DNA of 64,000 nucleotides from Dyadobacter soli (GTDB lineage: Bacteria; Bacteroidota; Bacteroidia; Cytophagales; Spirosomataceae), in NCBI RefSeq assembly GCF_900101885.1, contig NZ_FNAN01000011.1, positions 1 to 64,000 of the forward strand, read 5' to 3'. A model generated the notes under the pieces. It did not search any database and was not told the origin of the DNA. It worked only from the letters and a program-made list of their open reading frames with translations. A program made the translations under genes and the position numbers. Below, piece by piece: positions 1-7,749 of the stretch. The stretch's first letter is position 1; every line of letters begins with the position of its first letter.

Positions 1-310
1 GTCCACCACCGCTCCGGCGGCCCGGTCTGATCGTGGCATTCAATATTGCAGTAAAAGCTACGTGAGTTTGTTACGAAAGCATGCGGTTACCATTAGCATG
101 ACCGAAGCCAACCACTGTTATGAGAACGGCCTTGCCGAACGCGTCAATGGAATTTTAAAGCATGAATTTTTATTAAACACCACATTCAAAACCAAGACAC
201 TGTGCTTGCAATCGGTCAAGGAGGCAATTCACCTGTACAACGAGAAGAGGCCTCACTGGTCGCTGAACTTGAAAACGCCTTCGAACGTGCACAAACTCAG
301 TGTGGCATGA
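1..310 (+). pseudogene. IS3-family transposase, C-terminal remnant
   Basis: This is the end of a DDE integrase-core transposase that would cut and join the ends of its own insertion sequence. The frame read from about base 26 gives SDRGIQYCSKSY, which holds the second catalytic Asp of the DDE triad. It is followed by NHCYENGLAERVNG, with the probable catalytic Glu in AERVNG, then HEFLLNTTF and YNEKRPHWSL, all typical of IS3/IS150-type elements. Bases 1-9 read V-H-H in another frame. The family normally has VHHSDRG contiguous, so 16 GC-rich bases (10-25) appear to be inserted and break the frame. The first GTG in the open part is at 62, but that is not a true start. The right IS end may lie near 343-367, where TGTCC and GGACA form a small inverted repeat. 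The rest of the element lies outside the window. Confidence 0.8.
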
Positions 311-405
311 AAGGAAAAAGAAGGAAGGAAATTAGTAATAACCTGTCCACTTTTTTCAGGACAAGACATCCTTTCCTCCCTTTCTCCATCCTCCTTTCCT
401 CCCTT

Positions 406-939
406 TTAACGAAGAGTACTAAAAAACGACACCTGGCCATCGGTTTTGACCATCAGCACATCGGCTTCTTTGCCTTTGGAAACGGTCACGAAGTAATGGT
501 CGGCGTCTTCAAACTGGGTGCCGTAGAGGAGCATGTTGGTGTCGTTGTTTTCATTGTCTTTGTATTCTACCACCGCGCCGATTGCGTAGTTTTTAAACTG
601 TTTCTGGATTTCTTTTTGGGCTTTGGCAGGAATGTCGGCGAATTTTTTGTTGGCGGTAGTGCCTACGAGGATGAAGTGGCTATCGTAAAAAGCGGTTTGT
701 TTCTGGCCGTCTTTGGTGAAGGTAACTTCGTCGAACTGCGGGCCTCTTACCCATTGGGCGTCGGGCACCTGGCCGAAATCGGCATAGAAGCTGTCTTTGG
801 AACGTGAACTTACATTCTGATGGGCTGCGGCATGTCTTTCGGCGCGGTTTTCTTTTCTGGTGTCTTTGGCCAGGGTTTGTGCCTGGGCTCCGGTGATGGC
901 CAATGCGGCGATGATGGCGGAAGTGATGAAAGCTTTCAT
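406..939 (-). CDS. secreted protein, PepSY-like, unknown function
   Basis: A 177-residue exported protein starting at MKAFITSAIIAALAITGAQA, a clear signal peptide. The frame stays open for 60 more codons upstream, but only this start gives a leader. The mature part has a charged stretch (KDTRKENRAERH) and then a pattern of FYADF, FDEVTFTKDGQKQTAFYD and IPAKAQKEIQKQF. This resembles the PepSY-like beta-sheet and helix proteins common in Bacteroidota periplasms, though I infer that only from pattern. It has no catalytic motif. It is transcribed divergently from the LytTR regulator at 1125, with about 185 bases between the two starts, so that two-component system could control it. Confidence 0.7.
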   Translation of the reverse strand: MKAFITSAIIAALAITGAQAQTLAKDTRKENRAERHAAAHQNVSSRSKDSFYADFGQVPDAQWVRGPQFDEVTFTKDGQKQTAFYDSHFILVGTTANKKFADIPAKAQKEIQKQFKNYAIGAVVEYKDNENNDTNMLLYGTQFEDADHYFVTVSKGKEADVLMVKTDGQVSFFSTLR

Positions 940-1124
940 TGTGATGCTATGTTTTTTGGTGATTGATCCTTTGAATGATCCAAAACTACCTGGTGCCGCC
1001 AACCTGCGAAACAGCGCGTAGCCAGAAGGGCAGAAACTGTCGGTGAAAAGGGCGGAAGTGTCTTTGTGATTTCTTTTCGCTACTTTGGTTTTCACATTCC
1101 TCCACCTCAACCGGACCATCGAAT

Positions 1125-1820
1125 ATGAATTGCCTGGTGATCGACGACAACATCATTGCCCGCACCACATTGAAGCAGCTTGTGAAGCACGACAAGGAGC
1201 TGGTACTCGTAGGTGAATGCGACAATGCGATGGACGCTTACCGCAGGATCATGGACGAGCAGGTGGACCTCCTGCTGCTCGATATTGAAATGGAAGGGAT
1301 GACCGGCATTGAACTGGTGAAAAGCCTGGGTACCAGAAATCCGGTGATCATATTCACCACCTCCAAAAAAGAATACGCCGCCGAAGCATTCGAACTGAAT
1401 GTGGCCGACTACATTACCAAACCCGTAACGCCCGCCCGTTTCTTGCAGGCCATCGAAAAGGCCCGGGAAATTTTCAAAAGCAAAAGGCAGGAGTTGCGGA
1501 TGGAGGACGACAGTTTCCTGTTCATCCGCGATTCGAACATCGTTCGCCGGCTCAAAATCGGGGATATATTATACGCCGAGGCCATGGGGGATTATGTCAA
1601 ACTGTATACCCTCGAAAAATTCTACTCCGTGCATGCTTCCTTAAAAGACGTCGAAGCGAAGCTACCCGATTCGAAGTTCCTCCGCGTGCACCGGTCGTTT
1701 ATCATACAGGTAGGTAAAATCGATACGATCGAAGGTGGCACGCTTATTATCAACCGAAAAATGGTGCCCGTCGCCGATACCTACCGCGCGGCGCTGAACC
1801 GCCGGTTGAATGTGTTGTGA
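1125..1820 (+). CDS. LytTR-family response regulator
   Basis: A 231-residue two-component response regulator. Residues 1-120 form a receiver domain with acidic pocket D7/D8, phosphoacceptor D53 (in LLLLDIEME) and the conserved K99 (YITKP). Residues 135-231 form a LytTR DNA-binding domain, recognised by ILYAEAMGDYVKLYT, the HASLKDVEAKLP segment and FLRVHRSFIIQ. Length and order are standard for the LytR/AlgR class. The hybrid kinase gene starts 20 bases downstream on the same strand, so the two are almost certainly co-transcribed. The kinase ends in its own receiver and Hpt domains, so the phosphate may pass through that relay before reaching D53. Targets are not visible; the divergent gene at 406-939 is an obvious candidate. 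Confidence 0.95.
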   Translation: MNCLVIDDNIIARTTLKQLVKHDKELVLVGECDNAMDAYRRIMDEQVDLLLLDIEMEGMTGIELVKSLGTRNPVIIFTTSKKEYAAEAFELNVADYITKPVTPARFLQAIEKAREIFKSKRQELRMEDDSFLFIRDSNIVRRLKIGDILYAEAMGDYVKLYTLEKFYSVHASLKDVEAKLPDSKFLRVHRSFIIQVGKIDTIEGGTLIINRKMVPVADTYRAALNRRLNVL

Positions 1821-1840
1821 TTTTTTGAAAAATTGAATCC

Positions 1841-3721
1841 ATGAGAGTCCGCACGCTCGTCATTTACATTACTATCGGCTTTGTGGCTGCCGTGCTGGCA
1901 TTGGTAGGGGCGCAGTACATGACGCGCCGTAATGTGGAGGAGCTCATCAGCGCCAACGAGAACCTGCTCGATGAGTACCGCGTGAGCAGCGGGCTTTCGC
2001 ATCAGGCCGATAGCACGAGCCGCGCGGCGCTGGCGAGGAAAATGGATGCGGTAGACCAGAGCGGGCAGCGGGTATTGCGCTGGAATTTGTACGTGATCGT
2101 AGGCGTACTGGCATTGCTTACGGCCGTTTTCGCGATCATTATCGGCCGGATGAAGAAGCAGGCGGAGCTGATCGGCCAGCTTAATACCAGCGAAAGGAAG
2201 CTGAAAGAAGCTGTGCTGGTCAAAGAGCACTTTCTGGCGAATATGAGCCACGAGATCCGCACGCCGCTGAATGCGATTTTGGGTTATACCAATCTGCTCC
2301 AAAAGAAAAAACTCGACGCGGACACCCGTCTGCATCTGGGCACCGTACAGCAATCCGGCGAAACGTTGCTGGCAATCGTGAACGACATTCTCGATTTATC
2401 CAAAATAGAATCCGGCATGATGCGGATCGAGCGCGTACCGTTCGATCCCGGGGCATTGGCGCATTCGGTGGGGACGATGTTCCATCACCGGTCGGCTGAA
2501 AAGCAGGTGCCGCTCATTGTTTCACTCGATCCCGGGATTCCCGCAACCATTACGGGAGATCCTACCAGGCTGACGCAGATCCTGGTCAACCTAGTAAGTA
2601 ATGCATTCAAATTCACCGAAAAGGGAGAAATAAATCTCCGGGTCACCGCCGACACGGGCAATGGCGACCGGGTAAACCTTACTTTCGAAGTGACGGATAT
2701 GGGCATAGGCATTGAAAACGAGCGGCTTGAAACGATTTTCGAAAGGTTCAAACAGGCCGAAGATTCCACCACGCGGCAATTCGGCGGTACCGGGCTGGGG
2801 TTGTCCATCGTCCGGGATCTGGTGCATTTGCAGGACGGGCACATCGGCGTCACGAGCCAGCCGGGCCAGGGCACATCCGTGAAAGTGACGATTCCCTACC
2901 GGATCGCGATGGTGAGCGAGGTGCCCGCAACGGACGCACGTTCGGACGAGGCGCACCCGCAACGCCCCGGGCTGCGGGTACTGATCGCCGAAGACCATAT
3001 CATCAACCAGGGCCTGATGATGCGGCTCATGGAAGAGCGGGGGATCGAAGGCCGCATTGCCGGTAACGGGCACGAAGCCGTGGAAATGCTGCGTAACGAA
3101 CGGTTCGACCTGGTTTTCATGGATATTCAAATGCCGGGAATGGATGGTTACACGGCCACGCGCACGATCCGCGAGGAACTGAAACTCCAACTGCCCATCA
3201 TCGCCATGACGGCGCATGCCATGGAAGGCGAAAAAGAGAAATGCATTCGCCTTGGCATGGACGACCACATTGCCAAACCGGTACGGGAAAGTGAGCTAGA
3301 CAGGATATTTGCCGGTTTTTCAAATCCTGCGCCCGGAAGCGGATCGCTCTCGGAGGCATTCAAAGTGATAAACCTCGATTACATGCGGGAGATCAGCAAC
3401 GGTGACCCGGCTTACGAAAAGGTGGTCACGGAACAATTCCTGCACCTCATGCCCCGCGAACTGGAAGCATTGTCGAACGCAGCCGCCAAACGCGACCCGG
3501 GCGAGATCCGGCGCATTGCCCACGGCATTAAAACGACGATTTCGATCATGGGCCTGAATGCATTGCTCGATGGGCCGCTGGATGTGCTGGAAAGCGAAAC
3601 AGCGGCCGCGGTCGACATTGCCGTGTCTGTGGATCAGGTACTTACCGTTTGTAAAGAGGCGTTGGGCGAGGCCGGGCTGTTTTACCGGCGGTTTCAGTTG
3701 GATAAGGAGCGGTTGCCATAA
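1841..3721 (+). CDS. hybrid sensor histidine kinase with receiver and Hpt domains
   Basis: A 626-residue membrane kinase. Two membrane segments (about 8-26 and 82-102) flank a short extracytoplasmic stretch of roughly 55 residues, too small for a known ligand-binding fold. A short coiled coil leads into the HisKA domain with phosphoacceptor H137 (SHEIRTP). The HATPase domain follows at about 240-355, with N-box LVSNAFKF and G-boxes DMGIGI and GGTGLGLSI. A receiver domain (about 378-490) has D428 (FMDIQMPG) and K479. An Hpt domain at the end has H561 in IAHGIKTTISIMG. All catalytic boxes are intact. It is the evident partner of the LytTR regulator 20 bases upstream. The signal it senses cannot be read from the sequence. 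Confidence 0.95.
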   Translation: MRVRTLVIYITIGFVAAVLALVGAQYMTRRNVEELISANENLLDEYRVSSGLSHQADSTSRAALARKMDAVDQSGQRVLRWNLYVIVGVLALLTAVFAIIIGRMKKQAELIGQLNTSERKLKEAVLVKEHFLANMSHEIRTPLNAILGYTNLLQKKKLDADTRLHLGTVQQSGETLLAIVNDILDLSKIESGMMRIERVPFDPGALAHSVGTMFHHRSAEKQVPLIVSLDPGIPATITGDPTRLTQILVNLVSNAFKFTEKGEINLRVTADTGNGDRVNLTFEVTDMGIGIENERLETIFERFKQAEDSTTRQFGGTGLGLSIVRDLVHLQDGHIGVTSQPGQGTSVKVTIPYRIAMVSEVPATDARSDEAHPQRPGLRVLIAEDHIINQGLMMRLMEERGIEGRIAGNGHEAVEMLRNERFDLVFMDIQMPGMDGYTATRTIREELKLQLPIIAMTAHAMEGEKEKCIRLGMDDHIAKPVRESELDRIFAGFSNPAPGSGSLSEAFKVINLDYMREISNGDPAYEKVVTEQFLHLMPRELEALSNAAAKRDPGEIRRIAHGIKTTISIMGLNALLDGPLDVLESETAAAVDIAVSVDQVLTVCKEALGEAGLFYRRFQLDKERLP

Positions 3722-3821
3722 CAATCCGGGAGCCATGCAGCGCTTCGTAGAAATATTTTGTCTGAGCGGTTACATTATTTTTTTATGATTATTTTGTAAT
3801 AAAATCGAACCGCTACCACTT

Positions 3822-5015
3822 ATGCCCCGCAACAAACCTGCGCTGATCCTTTGTTTCCTGCTGCTTTCCATTTGCGCAAAAGCGCAGATACGCTTTGAAA
3901 AAGGCTATTTCATCAGCAATGACCAGGTGAAAACCGTTTGTAACATCCGTAATGTCGATTGGGACAATAACCCCTCGTCCTTCCGTTACCGGTTGCCTGG
4001 CAGCGACGAGGTGCTGGAAGCGGCGTTGCAGGATGTAAGTGCTTTCGGTATCGACGGCGGCAATTCCTATGTGCGGGCCCTGGTGAAGGTAGATGACAGC
4101 TCGACCGATGTAAACCGGCTTTCAAACGGCCGGAATCCGGATTGGAAAGAAGAACTGGTGTTCCTGAAAGTACTGGTGAAAGGCGAGGCCACGCTTCTGC
4201 AATACAAGCGGGGCGAGGTAACTCAGTTTTACTATCAAAAATCCGATTCATTGTATACGCCGTTGGTTTTCAGAAGGTATATCGACGGCAATGGACAAAC
4301 TGCCACCAACTTCGGCTTCCGGCAGCAACTGCTGAACGACCTTGCATGCCAGGGCATTTCACAGCAGGATATCGAACGCACCAACTATCGCGAAAGCGAC
4401 CTGACGCGGTTTTTTGAAAAATTCAATAGCTGCAAGAACCCGGCGGCACCCAATACGAGATCCGGGAGCCGTGATCAGTTTAACCTGAAAATCACACCGG
4501 GCGCTAACCTCACAATGCTCACAACCAGCAGATTCACCACGCTCCAAAACGATAAGCGAAAGGGTAATTATCTGTTTTTCAGGGGAGGAGTGGAAGCCGA
4601 ATATATCGCGTCGTTTCACCGGAATAAATGGTCGGTCTTTACAGAACCTGCTTTTCAATACCATAAAATGCCTTTGAAAGTCACCGGCCTGGATGTGGAC
4701 GTCAATTTCTGGACGATCGAAGTTCCGGTAGGTGTCAGGCATTATTTCTTTCTGAGCGACAGGACGAAGATTTTTGTCAATGCGCTTTTCGGCTGGACGG
4801 TTACGGAAAAGCAGTTCGGAAAAGATGCCGATGAGCGAAAAATGGAAGTCATCAGCGGCTCGGGCTTTGCGGCGGGAGCGGGAATTGCCACCGGTCGGTT
4901 CAGTGCTGAGGCGCGGTATTATATTAACAGGGACATTTATTCCAGTTACATCAGGGTCGACGCTGATTTTACGAAACTGTCGCTGATTTTGGGATACAAA
5001 CTATTTGAGAAATAA
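3822..5015 (+). CDS. outer-membrane beta-barrel-like protein, unknown function
   Basis: A 397-residue exported protein with signal peptide MPRNKPALILCFLLLSICA ending at AQ. The N-terminal half (about 22-215) has no family I can name. The C-terminal half (about 220-397) alternates polar and aromatic residues in strand-like blocks (YLFFRGGVEAEYIA, FTEPAFQYHKMP, VPVGVRHYFFLSD, AGIATGRFSAEARYY) and ends LGYKLFEK. This is the pattern of the small porin-like barrels of Bacteroidota, so an outer-membrane location is inferred. It follows the kinase gene by 100 bases on the same strand and is followed by a likely terminator, so it may be the last gene of that unit or stand alone. Confidence 0.7.
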   Translation: MPRNKPALILCFLLLSICAKAQIRFEKGYFISNDQVKTVCNIRNVDWDNNPSSFRYRLPGSDEVLEAALQDVSAFGIDGGNSYVRALVKVDDSSTDVNRLSNGRNPDWKEELVFLKVLVKGEATLLQYKRGEVTQFYYQKSDSLYTPLVFRRYIDGNGQTATNFGFRQQLLNDLACQGISQQDIERTNYRESDLTRFFEKFNSCKNPAAPNTRSGSRDQFNLKITPGANLTMLTTSRFTTLQNDKRKGNYLFFRGGVEAEYIASFHRNKWSVFTEPAFQYHKMPLKVTGLDVDVNFWTIEVPVGVRHYFFLSDRTKIFVNALFGWTVTEKQFGKDADERKMEVISGSGFAAGAGIATGRFSAEARYYINRDIYSSYIRVDADFTKLSLILGYKLFEK

Positions 5016-5028
5016 CCCCATTACATTG

Positions 5029-5060
5029 CCCCGATGGTAGAACCGCCGGGGTTTTGTGTT
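5029..5060 (+). terminator. possible rho-independent terminator after the barrel gene
   Basis: CCCCG at 5029-5033 pairs with CGGGG at 5047-5051 and is followed by TTTTGTGTTTT. The stem is short but GC-rich, and the site sits 14 bases after the stop codon of the upstream gene. Confidence 0.5.
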
Positions 5061-5088
5061 TTAATGCATATCAATTCCTGAATCCTGC

Positions 5089-6360
5089 ATGAAGCCGCAA
5101 CTCGCCCAGGTACGCTGGTACCGCATTATTCCCGTCGTTTTTGTCACATACAGCCTCGCTTACCTCGACCGCGCCAATTTCGGGTTCGCCGTTGCGGGCG
5201 GAATGGCCGATGACCTCAAAATTGACCCGAACACCTCGACGTTGCTCAGCTCGCTGTTCTTTCTCGGATACTTCTTTTTTCAGATTCCCGGTGCGCATTA
5301 TGCGGCTACGCGCACGGCCAAGAAGCTGATATTCATTTCGTTGATCCTCTGGGGCGGTCTGGCGGCGGCTACCGGGATGGTCAACAACGCAACCGCGCTG
5401 ATCGTCATCCGTTTCATGCTCGGAGTAGTTGAGAGCGCGGTAATGCCGGCCATGCTCATTCTTCTGAGCCAATGGTTTACCAAAGAAGAGCGCTCCCGTG
5501 CGAACACATTCCTGATCCTGGGCAACCCGGTTACGGTGCTCTGGATGTCGGTACTTTCGGGGTATTTGATTGATTCTCTGGGCTGGCGGTGGATGTTCAT
5601 TATCCAGGGCGCGCCCGGGATCGTTTGGGCTTTTATATGGTGGAAACTCATCGACGAACGGCCGATGGCGGCGAAATGGTTGACCGACGAAGAAAAAATA
5701 GCGGTAGAAGAGAAACTGAAAGCCGAGCAGGCGGGCATCAAGCCGGTCAAGAATTACGCGGAGGCATTCAAATCGACGAAAGTAATCCTGCTCTGCCTGC
5801 AATACCTGCTGTGGAGCGTCGGCGTTTACGGCTTTGTGATGTGGCTGCCTTCCATTATCAAAGCGGCTCCGAATATGAACATGGTCACGACGGGCTGGCT
5901 GTCGGCAGTACCTTATGTGTTTGCAGTGGTGGGAATGCTCGCGGCATCCTATTTCTCGGATAAAACAGGCAACCGGAAGGTATTCGTATGGCCGTTCCTG
6001 CTTATTGCGGCGGTATGCCTTTACGCGGCGGTGTGGATCGGGACGGAGCATTTCTGGCTCGCCTATGCATTGCTCGTGGTCGCGGGCGGTGCGTTGTACA
6101 CGCCTTACGGGCCGTTTTTTGCCGCTATCGCGGAAATATTGCCTAAAAATGTGATTGGCGGCGCCATCGGGCTTATCAACAGCCTGGGTGCATTGGGCTC
6201 GTTTGCGGGGTCTTATTTAGTAGGGTATCTCAATAGCGAAACGGGTAATTTCAATGCCTCCTACACATTAATGGCTGTGGCGCTGGTGCTTGCGACGGTG
6301 ATCACTATCGCCGTTATTCCCGCCCCGAAAGTGGCGCAACCGGTCGCGGAGGAGGTCTGA
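5089..6360 (+). CDS. MFS transporter, anion:cation symporter (ACS) type
   Basis: A 423-residue inner-membrane transporter with twelve predicted hydrophobic segments. The start region has YSLAYLDRANFGFA, the signature of the ACS branch (hexuronate, tartrate and related organic anion importers), followed by FFLGYFFFQIPGA and the segment RFMLGVVESAVMPAM. A hydrophilic central loop of about 45 residues (DERPMAAKWLTDEEK onwards) separates the two halves. Known members use the proton gradient to import sugar acids or dicarboxylates; the exact substrate here cannot be told. It lies upstream of an SGNH hydrolase and a PVC-type haem protein on the same strand, which suggests uptake of a sugar acid released or made by those proteins. 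Confidence 0.9.
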   Translation: MKPQLAQVRWYRIIPVVFVTYSLAYLDRANFGFAVAGGMADDLKIDPNTSTLLSSLFFLGYFFFQIPGAHYAATRTAKKLIFISLILWGGLAAATGMVNNATALIVIRFMLGVVESAVMPAMLILLSQWFTKEERSRANTFLILGNPVTVLWMSVLSGYLIDSLGWRWMFIIQGAPGIVWAFIWWKLIDERPMAAKWLTDEEKIAVEEKLKAEQAGIKPVKNYAEAFKSTKVILLCLQYLLWSVGVYGFVMWLPSIIKAAPNMNMVTTGWLSAVPYVFAVVGMLAASYFSDKTGNRKVFVWPFLLIAAVCLYAAVWIGTEHFWLAYALLVVAGGALYTPYGPFFAAIAEILPKNVIGGAIGLINSLGALGSFAGSYLVGYLNSETGNFNASYTLMAVALVLATVITIAVIPAPKVAQPVAEEV

Positions 6361-6453
6361 TGCTCGATTTTTGTGTGGCGGGCGATTAAGTTCAGCGGCT
6401 TTGGGTCTTTGTATGCTATTAAACTACTCTGCCAAACACTTAATCCAAAGTAA

Positions 6454-7686
6454 ATGAGCAATTTTAGACTGCCGGGGTTCCCGGTTTGTGTTTTTCTGTT
6501 ACTACTAACCCTCGTCTACGGACCGACCCTCGCCCAGAACAAAAGCCCGAATGCATTCACGCTGAAAGACGGCGACCGGGTGGTTTTCCTGGGGAATTCT
6601 ATTTTCGAAAACGAGTTCCAATACGGTTACCTGGAACTGGCACTCACGACCCGTTTTGCCGATAAAGGCATTACTTTCCGCAACCTCGGCTGGACAGGCG
6701 ACAACGTTTGGGGAGAGGCCCGGAGCACCTACACCAACCCGCCGACACCGTACGAGCATTTGATGCAGGACATCACCAAAGCCGCCCCGACCGTCGTGTT
6801 CCTCGCGTACGGAGGCGTGGAAGCGCAGGAAGGCCAGCCGGGTGTTGCGCATTTCAAGGATGGTTTGAATAAATTGATTGATAAAATTGAATCGTTGGGG
6901 GCGAAAACGGTATTACTTTCGACGATCCCCGTCGTTTCTGCCGATACTGCACAGCATATCGATGCGCGCAATGCGGATCTCGAACTGTATTCCAAAGCGA
7001 TTTCCGACGTGGCTTCCCAGCGCGGCAAGCAGTTTGTCGACATTTATAATCCGGTATTGAACACCAGCAAGAAGGCGGATATCATTGAAAATACCGTCCA
7101 TTTGAACGAAACCGGCTATTACTATCTCGCCGACGTACTGGAAAAAGTATTAGGCTTGCCTAACGAACGCGAAACTTCGACGATTACCATCGCGAAGCCG
7201 ACGCCCTATTCTTCCAATGTTAAAATTCTGACAGACAGCAAGGATAACAACGTGATCGCGCGTTTCGTAGCTGCCGACAAATACCTGCCATTGCCATTTC
7301 CGGAAGCCAGCAGCTGGGTAGGTAACGATGCCAATGTGCTCAGAATCATTGGGTTGAAAAAAGGATATTACACTTTGACGGCCGCTAATGCACAGGTAGT
7401 TACCGCTTCCGCTAAGGAGTGGGAGAAGGGTGTGGAGATCAAACAGGGCCCGCAGTTTGAGCAATCGGCGCGGATACGGGAGATGATTATCCGTAAAAAC
7501 GAGCTGCATTTCTTCCAGTACCGGCCGTTGAACCAGACCTACATCGTCGGTTTCCGCAAGTACGAGCAAGGCCGTCATGTGAAGGGCCTCGAAGAGCAGA
7601 ATATCCTCATCAAATGGCTCGAAGGGCAGATTATTCTCCATAGCGAGCCGAAGGAAGTGGTGTATGAGCTGCGGAAGCTGGATTAA
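6454..7686 (+). CDS. secreted SGNH/GDSL-type hydrolase
   Basis: A 410-residue exported protein (hydrophobic leader to about residue 27, ending PTLAQ). Residues 38-230 match the SGNH esterase fold: block I is RVVFLGNSIFE with the likely nucleophile S49, block II is around FRNLGWTGDNVW, and block V is NTVHLNETGYYYL with catalytic H215. Proteins of this type, found in Bacteroidota and Planctomycetes, are thought to deacylate carbohydrates. Two deviations are visible: block I has GNS instead of GDS, and block III reads AYGGVEA where an Asn is usual (GGNE). The C-terminal 180 residues form a beta-rich extension. It is followed after 63 bases by the PVC-type haem protein, a pairing seen widely in these phyla. 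Confidence 0.85.
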   Translation: MSNFRLPGFPVCVFLLLLTLVYGPTLAQNKSPNAFTLKDGDRVVFLGNSIFENEFQYGYLELALTTRFADKGITFRNLGWTGDNVWGEARSTYTNPPTPYEHLMQDITKAAPTVVFLAYGGVEAQEGQPGVAHFKDGLNKLIDKIESLGAKTVLLSTIPVVSADTAQHIDARNADLELYSKAISDVASQRGKQFVDIYNPVLNTSKKADIIENTVHLNETGYYYLADVLEKVLGLPNERETSTITIAKPTPYSSNVKILTDSKDNNVIARFVAADKYLPLPFPEASSWVGNDANVLRIIGLKKGYYTLTAANAQVVTASAKEWEKGVEIKQGPQFEQSARIREMIIRKNELHFFQYRPLNQTYIVGFRKYEQGRHVKGLEEQNILIKWLEGQIILHSEPKEVVYELRKLD

Positions 7687-7726
7687 CCTAAAACTGATAT
7701 CAGAACATTAATCCGGCGGACCGCCA

Positions 7727-7741
7727 ACCGCTGACCGCCGA
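7727..7741. repeat. 15-base GC-rich repeat, copy 1
   Basis: ACCGCTGACCGCCGA occurs here, just before the start codon at 7750, and again identically at 13872-13886 after the ThuA gene. Both copies sit in a longer run of CCGCC/CCGAC words. The copy here replaces the normal purine-rich leader before the PVC-type gene. Confidence 0.5.
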
Positions 7742-7749
7742 CGATACAT

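Noticed and set aside
202-807. 201-residue plus-strand frame
   Set aside because: It overlaps the transposase end in another frame and is antisense to the secreted protein gene at 406-939.
5071-6051. 326-residue open frame opposite the MFS gene
   Set aside because: Arg/His-rich composition typical of a shadow frame on GC-rich coding DNA.
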